Below, one piece after another: positions 30,001 through 42,000 of a stretch of DNA of 64,000 nucleotides (position 1 is the stretch's first letter; every line of letters starts with the position of its first letter). Made by a program: the position numbers and the translations under genes. Source of the stretch: Solenopsis invicta (Eukaryota > Arthropoda > Insecta > Hymenoptera > Formicidae); assembly GCF_016802725.1 (NCBI RefSeq), contig NC_052672.1:750001-814000 (forward strand). Direction: 5' to 3'. The notes below the pieces were generated by a model. That model did no database searches. It was not told the DNA's origin and saw only the letters and a program-made list of their open reading frames with translations.

Positions 30001-33000
30001 AGAGTAGTTCAGAAGTTGATTACCTGACGAAATAACATTGTTGCTGTAGGATGCTGAGGTAAAAGAACGAGAAAAGTAAATATTTTTGATGTCTTAAGTC
30101 TCTTCAAAAATAATAAACGCCTACCTATAAAAAGGTACCGGAAATCCTTGAGCAGGACAAAGAAGGTTAACGCCTCTTTGTGAAGAAATACTAAATCGCT
30201 GAAGATCACTCGAACCGGACAACTGCGGTCGCGTGCTGGACACCGGTTCTGATGGAAAGAATCACTTTTTTGCGGAAGAAAAAGAAGTCTTTACCTGTAT
30301 AATGGGACGGGGAACCCTTGAGCAGGACACAGTAATGTCATCGCACCTCTTAGGTACACTTTGAATGTCTGTGAATCCGCCAGCGACGGAAATTTCGGAC
30401 GAGAGCTTGCGACTGGTTCTATGAAAATTCGGAGGTGCCAAAGAAGCATCGATAAACGCGATATTTCTCTTTTACTTAAACTATCAATCATATGCATGAA
30501 ACATAATTGCTAATAAACCTCAACATATTATAACGAGTTATGTAACAAAATATTTGAGCTGAACAAGGCTTACTTAATTTATTTTATTTTTTAAAAACTG
30601 TGTTTAATAGAGTTATTAAAATAAAGTTTACAAACTTTAATTATCTTAAAAGAGCGGTCAATTACGAGGCACCAAGTTACTATCACTACATAAGATAACA
30701 AGAAAATTTTGTCATAACAATTCAAATATAATATTCACACATACAGATGAATGAAACGTTACCATAGAAAAAGATAATCACAAACAGCAATTAATTATTT
30801 AAGCGATAAAAACACCCATTCCATAAGAAAAAAAATCTTTGACAATTAATTGAAAAGATCCTTAACAACACACTAAAAAAGGGAGGCACAAAAAGAATAT
30901 ATCTCAAAACGCGATTGTTACTTGTTACAAATGATTGCCTCTTACCTAAAGAGTATAGCTTACCATAACATTCATAAAGAAAATATTTCTTATAGGAACA
31001 TTGTTTTCTCGGTGAATTTTCGACTCCATAAAGATACAAGTCTATTATTTTTTATATTGCTCGTTATTGATCGATCTATTAAAATAATTGCAATTGCATG
31101 TATCGAGCCTTATTATTAAAAATTCTATTGACTGTGGGAGAATTTTCACCTAAATGCTGATTTGGATTTAATATACTTTCTACTATTGAAATTTTGATAG
31201 CTTAAAGTAGCATTTTATAAAATTTGTTTACTTTTTATATAGAAATAACATTAGTTCAATTATTCTAACTTATAAAGTAGAAAAAAACGTTATTAAAAAC
31301 GTTATTATTTAAAACGTTATTAAAAATTCTTGACTTTGTGAGTGAATTTTCATCTAGAGTACACTGAGAAAAAAATTCCTAAATTTTAATAAATATTATT
31401 CAAATAATACTAATAATACATTTACTTTATTTACGGTATATAAATAATTACTCTATAAGAAAAAATGATACTTAAGTTAATGATTCTTATACTAAATAAA
31501 TATTTATTATTTACATTTAGTAAACATTTCAATAGTACTATGCGAATAAATATTTTTAAAAATTTAGTAATCTTTCCCTTAGTATATTAATGTAAAAAAA
31601 TGTGAGTAACATTCTAAGGTTAAAAAAGAGATTAAGAATTAATAAGCATCGGATTTAAGAATTTAAAAAAATAAAATTAATTAAACGGACCTTATTCATC
31701 CCAAGTACCTTCTATCATATTCACACATCGTAATCACAGATACATTGTAGATGATAATTTGTTTCTAATAACAAGTGTGTTTAAATAAATAATTTAGTAT
31801 TTTAAAAAAATGTTTAATGCATTTGATAAAATAAATTATCAATAAATTACATTTCAAATACGAGATAATCAATCATCGGAAATTGATGCATGTACTGAGT
31901 CGTATAGACATTGAAAGATCAAAAGAGAAGAGTGAGAACAGAGCGTGCACACACCGTCTTTTCGTCCGCAATTTCCTTCCTCGTCTTTCTTACATTATTC
32001 CGCATTGCTGTTGCGCATCAACCGGAATATCGTCGCTCTAGAGTACGCACTCGCTTTCTTATGACTTGGGCGTTTTGTATAATACCTGAAAGCTGGAACG
32101 GGGAAGGCCTGTGCCGGACACATGAGAGTTAGCGGCCAATCGCAGTGAACTGTGTACGTACGCGAATTCTCTGTCATCGGAAATTTCGGTTTTGTGCTGG
32201 CGACTGGCTCTACAAGAAAGCGAAAGAAAAAGCACGAGCGTACAACGCGATATTTACAATCATACAATCGCGACATGCGACAACTTAAACTAATAGAATT
32301 TTATTTCTCTTTGAAAAAATTATTATAAAATTGCTGAGACAGGGCATATTAACAATTGTATTATGAGAAAAATATTATTGAAACAGTAAACAAATATTTT
32401 CGGAATAACACAATTAAAAGAAAAAAAAATGATACTGTTGAACTTTAATTGTTAAAAATATTTACGATTTCAGAAAACAATGGACTTTAATTACGTGGAC
32501 GCTCGTGCTCTTTCTATCATCCCCTCCCCCCTCACCGCAAAAAACAATGTTATACTTTATTTCTAAAATCTAAATCTGCGATATAACCTTGTCCCACCTA
32601 TGCGATGGTACCGGAAACCCTTGAGCAGGACAGAGTAGAGTCAGAGAGTCTCTCTGGTTCGAGATAAATCCGCGTGAATTATCCATTGTCGGAAACTTTG
32701 GGCGTACGCTCCCTACGGGTTCTACAAAAAGATCACGGGCGTCGAAGGAAACGTGTCAGAAGCGCTGACAACGTTACAATGATCCACTTATATATGCCAG
32801 GGGACAGGGAACCCTTTGAACTCATTGAAGTGATAACCAGCTCGCAATTCATTATTTAACCAGATGTTTGTGTATAATTTCGTGTCACGATTCAATATTT
32901 CTTGAGCATTATATCAGGAACTTTTGTAAAAAATATCTAATTCTCTAGAGCCTCTCAATTTACTATTATAAAAATGTATTGTTGTAAAGATTTGTAAAAA

Positions 33001-36000
33001 AAAAAACTACACCATACGAAAGCTTTCGATTGTATGTTATTATATTTAAATCGACGTTTGATCAGTCCTACCTATAAGACGGAAGTGGGAATCCTTGCGC
33101 GGGGCAAAAAAGTGGCAAGCTCTCGTTGATCTTCGTCACGAATCCAATCAGGTTGATAGTACTCGAAAGTTTTGGACGTGCGCTCGCTACGGGCTCTACC
33201 AGGCGCAGCCCCGGAGAGAAGAGGATAATTGTGAAGACGACAATGAAACATCTTCGCGAATTTCGACTTACTTTTGAAACGGGACAGGGAACCCTTGAAC
33301 GGGGCACAACAAGGTGACGGATCCACCTTTGATCATGCGAAAGCCTCTGATGTCGTCTATCGTCGGGAATTTCGGTTTCACGCTGCCAACCGGCTCTAAA
33401 CATTATTGAACCGTACATATACACTGTATATATTACCGCCAACTGGGACATCGTCCGTGTATAGTACGTACAGGAGAGAATGGGAAATCCCTGAAGCTCA
33501 AACTATTTTTCAAATTTACGCGGTGGAAATGTAACGTAACATGGCTTTATCCTTTGACGCTACACAAATCTCTGTATTACTATAATGCCACAATTGTAGA
33601 TCTCGTTTAACGTTTAACTTTAAAAAGAGAAGATTCTCTGTAATAATCTCGTAATATATTATATACAATAATATAAAATATAATAAATATGGACAAATAA
33701 GAAAAAGTATTAAAATCAGACGAAATTATAGATTCGTAAAATTAACTTGTTAATAGAGGAATTTATTAGAAATTTTGGTTAAAATCCGTTAATTAAGTTG
33801 AAGCCATATCGCTAATTAGAGAACAGTGTTATATGAAATGAGAAGATCGCCGCGACGTTAGGTACCGCCATCGCTAATTACGAGCAGCTTCACCGCAAGC
33901 ACGGAATATTTAATCGCAATTCCTTAATGGAGAACCAACGCTTTAAGAGCAGAGTGACATCAAGGCGGCTCGATGATGTAATACCTATATGACGGGACCG
34001 GGAAGCCCTGTGCGGGGCACAGAAGCGGCAAAGTTCCGTTGGTAGACGTGATGAGGCCGTTTATATTGCTGACGCTGGGAAACTTTGGACGTACGCTTCC
34101 TACAGGTTCTGTGACGGATTGCGAAACCCGAGAAGAAGAGAGAAAGAAAGAAAAATACATGGCGAGTTTCGCGTAACGCGACTTACTTGTACAGGGGGAC
34201 AGGGAACCCCTGAGCGGGGCACTGCAACGTGACCGAGCCGTCCTTCGTCGTGCGGAAACTCCTGGAGTCGTCGATCGTCGGGAACTTGGGCCTCACACTG
34301 CCGATCGGCTCTGATCATATCGTTTATAATTGGGGACTTGCGCGCCCGCTACGCGAACGGTCATCCCGAGAGACTCGCGTTCGCTCGTAATGGCTCGTGT
34401 TGTGGTCTCTACCTGTACGGGGAACCCCTGTGCCGGGCACATCAGGGCCGGGGAGTCTTTGACGAACGTCCGGAAACCGCGCACGTCGTCCGTCGACGGA
34501 ATCTTTGGGCGCACACTGCCCACCGGTTCTAAAAATCATGCCGTTCCTGTTTTTGCATTCTTTATGACTTGCTCGTAATTTTGATACGAAGCAAGAGTCA
34601 TCCTTGCAAAAAGATAGGCGATAAATTGACTCAACGTCGCGCGTCGTGATCATAAATTTATGAGTGTCTTCAGTAATAATGACACTAAATGCTTTAACTA
34701 GATCAATGAGAAGGAACGGGGAACCCCTGTGCACACATACACAACTCGGTATTATGAAACCTGATTTGACGATTAATGATATCTGTGTTGTAAAAAAATA
34801 AAGCTTGGAACTGTCTAATATAAATTTAAATCCGTCTGTCTTTTCCTCTCGTTCTATTATTTTTCTAAAATAATATTTATTATTAGGTTATTTTTTAATT
34901 TATAATAATTAATTATTTTTTCATTAAAGGTTAATATCTGCTATTTATATAAATAAAATGCTAGACTTTATGATAAATAATGATAAAACACTATCTAATT
35001 AAAATTGAAATAAATATATTTAAATATTTAGCTAAAATATAAAAAATAGATATTAAAGGGACACATGCACTTAAACAGATCAAAATAAGATTTAATTTTT
35101 GCCAATTTTTGTGAAAAAATGAGAAAATTTATAAGAAGAAACAGGAGTCATGTTAATTGTAAAATTATAAAAGAATCCTTTAACAGTTTTTAATGTTTCT
35201 AACCTAGTTTCTAGTATTTCCAGAAAAAAAATGTGCAGATCGATTGGCCAAACTGATATGTAATCACGCTTTTTTAGAAACATGATTTAGAAAAATGTGA
35301 GCATGCCATTTTGTATTATCTTTTAATAACATTTAAATTATAAAGAAAATAGGACATTTACAATGAAGTAAGCACGACTTCTCCATCTCTTTCTGTTCTC
35401 TTTCTTTTTTTTCTATAAAAAGTTTCGCATAGACCCTCATTTAATCATAAGTGTATAGGTTTTCTCAATTATCTCTCATCCTTTCCAATAGAATTCATTA
35501 TCTCTAAACAGCTGCAATTAATAATTTGCGCCTATTAATTCCCTGTTATTTTATAAATTGTTGTCCCAGTTTTCAATTTAACAGATAAAGAAAAAGAGAC
35601 CATTGTTATCGCGTTATATAAGCGCTATACTGATACAAGCTGCTTTACGCTCGTTTAATAGTGTCCAGTAAGTTAATCTGCGCTCTTTGATCAAGTGTCG
35701 TACCTATGAGACGGTACTGGAAATCCTTGCGCAGGACACAGAAGCGGTATATTGCCTTCCAAGCCCACGGAAAGTCCGTTTAAGTTGTCCATCGTAGGAA
35801 ACTTTGGTCGTACGCTCCCCACGGGTTCTGCATAACGAAAAGCCGTAGTAGAACCGTATACTTGCCAAGCTCCCTGCTCGTGTCGTCAATCATCGTTATT
35901 ACTACATTGCATCTTGCTCTAGTTAGCCCCTAGATCATTGCATCGCGTTAAAGTGACTCGACAGCTTTGCCTACGCACTATTGCACCGCTCGCACCGAGC

Positions 36001-39000
36001 AAAGCGATTCGTTTATCGACGCCATCCTGCCGATCACTGAGATTCAACGCGAAACGAAAGTGATGGCAAAGCGAAAGTGGTTTCGCACTCAATATCGCAT
36101 TGTATTTACGATGATCCATTAGAGTGTACCAAAGAGGATCTCTTGACTCTCGACTTACGCGAATTACGGCGTATTGGGCGTAATTCGCGATTTCTTAACT
36201 CTTGACCCAAATTACGCGATAAAATAAGCCGTTGAGTGAAGGAATGATACACAAGTCACGAATAAAAACGGTAGACAAAAACAAAATTCTATTCAATTTA
36301 ATGCGTTATTTTAGTTTAATATAAAAAATTTTTTTTTAAGAAATGAACATAATTGAAAAAGGATTTTTTTTTTCAAACTGAGAGAAAGTTGACTAATATC
36401 ATTGTCACACTTAACGGCTTGAATAAACCTCCTAATTTATTGTAAAAGCAAACAAAAATCCTGACCGAATCCGCCTAATTCGCAGCACAGAACGAAGTTC
36501 AGCTGCGTTGAGTGCCACGTCTATTGAATTATGCGCAGCATCCACACGGTGAGATTCTCGGCTGAAAGAACATGTTCCGTAAACTTACCCCGCGAGAGCG
36601 AAGGACAGAGCCCGGAGATCACGGAAGGCGCCGCAAAGCGTCAAAAAAATTTCGCACAAGTCATTTCTTTCTTTCTTTCTTTCTTTGTCTACTTTTTCAT
36701 TTGTCTTTCTTTGGACAATTCCTCTCGAAACCGATCATATCAAGAGTCGAGTTTTGGGCGGGCGGTGGCGCGTGCCCGCAGGGGTACCCTGTCCCAGCAT
36801 TCAGGTTCACCCCCGAGCTTGATCGCGCTAAATGCCGAACATGCGTTTCGACTTTTCCAGGATAAGAGAAATTCGAAGGGTGATGTAAAAATATTGAGCG
36901 GCCTCTCTTGACTTAAGTTGACCTTTCGCGTTTTAGAAAGAAGACTGAGCGAATCGTCGATCAAGCTCGTTGGCGCAAACGATTGTACGTTCGTCGAACG
37001 TGATTGTAAACTCGAAAAGACAACTGATTTTCCAAAAATATGAAAATATCTTACAATAAAACAATGAAAACAATTTAGAAACTGACTTAAAATGTTGCGC
37101 AGTAATTGCTTGAAATATCATTTCGTATACATTTATTTCTGTTATGAAAAATCAATTATCTTTTGAATAGTAGTTTCGAACCTAGACACCTCGCAATGAA
37201 CGATTTAATGACGACATTAAAAAAATATACGTTTTCAAATTTATGACAAATTGATAGAGCTACAAATTAGTATTTAGAAAAAAAGAAGTAAAAAGTTAAT
37301 TACATATATTATATATTTATTATGATATTAAATTTATATTTATTCTGATTAATAATAACTTATAGTTGACAGACAAACGAATTATTACGCAATAGTAATT
37401 TCAAAATTAATTAACTTCCACAATTGTAATGTGCGTCTATGTAAATTAATTGCCGCGAATGACTGTATCGATTTACAAAGTTAAAACTGTGAATGGTACA
37501 TGGTATCCAGGTCCGAAACAAGAAATACGATTCTGATTTCTTTCGAAAAAAAAAGTGATGCAGGACGTTGATTAGAGTAACTGTACCCCTTCGCTTACAT
37601 CGAAGGATGATTGAGAAACGTTTTCAAAGAAAGAGATGTTGAATCAGAATCGTAATTTCCGTACGAAAGGAACGAGACACTTTTGCGTTTTGACTCACCA
37701 GTAATGACGAGACGACCCTTGGTTGCAGAGAGCCTAGTTTCGCCAGTGAGTCTGTGCTTCGTGCGGCATTGGTAAGTCTTGTATCCGTCCTCGGGCCCGA
37801 CGTCTCTGATGTGTAGCTCTCCGGATGGCAGCACCAAGTATTTTCCATCTAAACCCGTTCAGATTTGCACGCGTTAGCCATTGCACAATTAGTCTCGCTT
37901 GCGTGACTCGTCGGGATAATCGATCGATTGATTACTGCTGATTGATTATTTGATGTCGCGCGATATTGCTACCAATTGATTAGTCACGAGCGCATCACTG
38001 CCGATTAATTACGAATGCGTATATGTTATTATTGGTATCAAAAGGAAGTCAATTATCCCGACTTAATCGCACGATGCTCGAATGGTGACGTAACAACAGT
38101 AAAATTCGAGACTTCGAGCACAATGCCATTTTACTTAATCCTGGAGTACTACCGTGGATGAGTTTTCACTCAACTGTTAATTCAAGTTCAGTATAATACT
38201 TTTTATTAAAATTTTGATAGCTTAAATTAACAATTTAATAAAATTTTGTTTAAATGAACATAGTGTCAGTTATTTTAACACCTCGCAATCTGCAAAATGG
38301 AAAAAAAGATTCCAAAATGTGTGAGTGAATTGTCACCCAGAGTAGTGTTAATATAAAAAAGATATAAGCAGGTTAAAACACGCATGCAATATTCGTGTAC
38401 GAATTCGCCGAACTCTGAATGAAGACGGACCCTTCAATTTCCCGCTCCAACGATTCGGCGAATTCTTTATGGAATCAAAGCACGTTCGCCAAACAACAGC
38501 AAGGGAATCTCGCGCCCACGTCGAATCGTTCAGACTCATGGGAAAGATATTATGCGGAATCACGTCTTCATCTCTTCGCAAATGTAAATGTACGACGCGC
38601 AACATTCCCATCGCTTGTCGAAGCATCCAGGAAATCTAGATATTCTCAATGTATACAATACATATTATAATAAATGGAAAGAGAAATGCGAAAGCTGACA
38701 CGGCTAATTATAAAATCTGCAGCATTTATTGATATTATAACGGTAAATATAAATAAATCGTTTTGTACAGACATTATTATCGTTAAATCAAGTATCTGTA
38801 TGCAGCATCACTTGACACAGATTACTTTAAGCGAGATATAACGAATTGTCTATATTAATCCATTTTACACGTTAAAGTTAATCTCCATTGTGGTTGAAAC
38901 TCCAGTTTCGACGCCTCTAACGAATCCGATCGCTTTTGCGGCCGAATCTCATCGACAAACGAGACTTCCTGGACTAGGCGAACTAGTTTCATGCGATCAC

Positions 39001-42000
39001 ACACAAGCGGTGTCCACAGCCATTTATCTACTATCACACGGGGAGGAGAGGGTACAGGCAGGTACGTGTAGGTGAGAAGAGACGGATGGGCCGATCGAAC
39101 GACCCATCACAAAAAAAAAATCGGTGGAAAGTGGGAAGAGAGGTCTGGAACAGCGCGAGCAGCGGCAGTCAACGTCGTACAAATTTTCCACGTAAAATTC
39201 CCATATTGCACGGCACTTTTGAAACGAGGGGCATCCCATCGAAACGAGAGAACGCGTATATCTTGCATTTTGCACGCGAGCTGCGACACGATATCGATTC
39301 GAACGTAAAATCGGTAATCGATTGGTCGATAGAGCGGAAGCCGAGATGGAACGATTTAAACGATCTGGATTGATACCTTCGTTATTTCGCAACTATCAAA
39401 TTCGTGTGTTGATGAAAAAAAAAAACAAAAGGTTTACTCCCCTTCCTCCCTCGCCATTCTCCTTTTCCCACCCATGTGTCAAAATTTACGGTAGAGCCAT
39501 CGTCACTGCGCACGTATTTGTTTTGCGGATTTTTCGCGACTGTGAAGCCAGAGCGCGTTTTTACTTGCCATATCGAGCTGCGAGCATAATTTTTCTTCGA
39601 ATACAAAAGAGCTCAAAGAACGAAGTATTATTACCGGATGACGGTGGAACATTATCATGAGAGAATCCTTGATCTACATTGCCGCATACTAATGACTTGA
39701 CGAGTACTGTAATTCTGCGTTTATCGAACGCTTGAAACGCATCAGTCTTACAGAACGGATAATGCAAAGGAAATGTATCAGTTTTTCACGAAAATATAAG
39801 ATACATCGAAAAGAAGGAGAGACGAGAAACCATAAGAAAAACTTATAGAAAAATCTGCTCCTAAACCGAATCTGAAGTATTCTTTGCAAATATTACCTCA
39901 GTCATACAATTTCGACTACGGAATAACATAAATGTACACAAAAATAGAACATAATTCCTAATTGCGTTCCATGCGTTTGCCTTTTCGATAAGTTTCCGCA
40001 TGAAGAGCCGATTTGACGGATTACGAATACTGTAGAAACAGAAGAATCACGCGATATTCAAACAGAACGAAAATGACATGAAGTGTTGCATCGTGTACCG
40101 TAATCGGCGCTAGGATATATATCAGTGGTCTCGTCTTCGATCCAAGAATCAACCTCGACGAATTCGGCGACGAAGCTCGGTATGTGACACTTGATAATTG
40201 CGGCGTTCCCCCGAAGGACGTGTTCGTCCATCACGTTCACTGCATACCGCTGCCCGACAACTGCAACCAGACATCGGTTTCCGGCTTTACCATAAGGCGC
40301 ACATCTCCCATCTGGCAGGACGCGTCGATCGTTCGTCGATTGATTATGACTTTGAATGTATGTACGTAGAAAATAAGAATGGAAAATAACGTATTAGCTT
40401 TTTGACAATAAATACGGCGTATTTCTTTCATTTCTTTCGATTCTTAATAATCTGCTGATATTATTTAATTACTAATTGTTTACTTTTTTTTATAAGTTTA
40501 TCGATTATCCTTTGTCTCATTTGTTTACGTAAACGCAACTTATAACGCGATGATGTTGTTACATCATTTTTTAGTAACTCATAATTGTATTTATTTTATT
40601 GTAAAAAATGCTAATTCGATCAATTGTTCAAAGTAAATATTTATATTGTTTCATATCAAGAAAAAAAAAAGCAAACCAAAGATGTATTATAGTCTTGATT
40701 TAAAGACAAATTATTAGGCGAGAAAATAATGTATTTACGCTTTAACGAATTCAATTTCAAAGCTCATGGTAGAACATCGTTATGACGTTCAGAATTATTG
40801 CGAAATTCACATCAAGAATTCAAAAAAAATATCTGAATTAAAAATGTTTTAATTAATCCTGTTAATCACAAAAAAATTGCATAGCGTATGTTACGTGAAA
40901 TAAATTTTTTCAGAATTCATAATAAAAGTGGATACTCGACGAACGATCCAACGTTATTCTCAAACATAGGTATACGTGATTATCACGACGGTTTTTTTCA
41001 ATGACTCGATAAATTCCGCTTGGCGAGACGAGCGTACCGTAATCAGGAATCCTATTCACGTCACCGTTACATCTCCTTTTCTTTGTGAATCAAAATAAGC
41101 TCTACTGTCTACGGCAGCTAAAGAATATGTTCCTGTCGAAGAGGACTGGTCGTACGACCGGTCTTGAAATAGACGCGATCGATGTTCAACATTACGATTC
41201 GTTATACACGTTCAATGAACAAGTGGCACATCGATGCGCATCGCAACGATATGAGAGATATCTAATCGTGTTGCATGCGCCTTATACATTTCACACGTAT
41301 GAACCAAACAAACACGATACCGTGGTATCGTTAAGAAGGAAGAAGGAAATTGTAGAAAGCGCGTGCAAGATGTTGAATAACCCGGTCGACTGATCCAGTT
41401 CTCTCTTTCGGTGATTCGCGCCCTATTCGAGACGAGACACTTGCGATCGTCCAGGCACACGTATACAAAGGACACAATGCGCAGCATGCATCCCTTCGGT
41501 TTTTAATACCATATGACTCTGCGTCGGCGACGTAACTACCGCCGTTGGAATCGATCCATCCCACCACGTCCACGTGGTCGGCCACGAAGGAGGGAACTTG
41601 ACATTTGAAAATAGCCGCGTTGCCGCGTATCGCGAACTGATCGTAAACCTGAACCTCAAAGTATTGGGCGACCACTGCAAATGAAGCGAGAAAAAACAAG
41701 AGTTTGGCGTTTGTTCTAGATTGCCTAGTGCCGCGCCGCGGCGCCGGTGCGCTTTGATCGTGCCGATTAAAATTCCAATGAATCGGGGCTGTCTGTAAAC
41801 TGGCTGAAAATTGCTGCCAGTTTCCGATCGTGCTCCTGTCGAGTCCAGCAACGTCCGATGCACGTGGACATGGGTCCAGTTTACCTAACTTAATTTAATT
41901 GCAAATTAGCAAACCTGCGCTCCCGTCTCTTAATTTCATATAGGAATTTGTTCATGGATACTGTACATTGAAGATCAATTTGCGAAAGATCAAACAAATA

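Larger units (their letters stand above)
30419..32085. other. Long intron between exons 6.8 and 6.9
   Basis: 1.67 kb, AT-rich, occupied partly by two adjoining MITE-like elements (31128-31587). No exon or clear selector. Confidence 0.7.
35828..37698. other. Intron between exon 5 and exon 6.1
   Basis: Contains the docking site and the TTTC tract. GC-richer from about 35840 to 36150 and 36480 to 36970, AT-rich elsewhere. Confidence 0.7.
37849..40098. other. Intron between exon 4.8 and exon 5
   Basis: Contains a MITE-like element, the inverted repeat at 38401 and GC-richer islands at 38380-38640 and 38870-39660. Candidate home of the exon 4 docking element; none could be proved. Confidence 0.6.

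Noticed and set aside
31149..31170. CACCTAAATGCTGATTTGG as the 3' end of another exon 6
   Set aside because: Only the donor-like end fits; no body or acceptor, and it lies in a MITE-like element.
14356..35827. Regularly spaced repeats resembling a CRISPR array
   Set aside because: The repeated units are coding exons with splice sites in an intron-rich eukaryotic gene; spacing is irregular.
36572..36865. Plus-strand open frame containing CPQGYPVPAFR
   Set aside because: Not a gene. It is the antisense of the docking block; no acceptor or matching exon body is present on the plus strand.
39044..39062. GGAGAGGGTACAGGCAGG as a further exon 6 selector
   Set aside because: It resembles half A, but it lies upstream of exon 5, outside the exon 6 array, so it would not mark any exon 6 copy.
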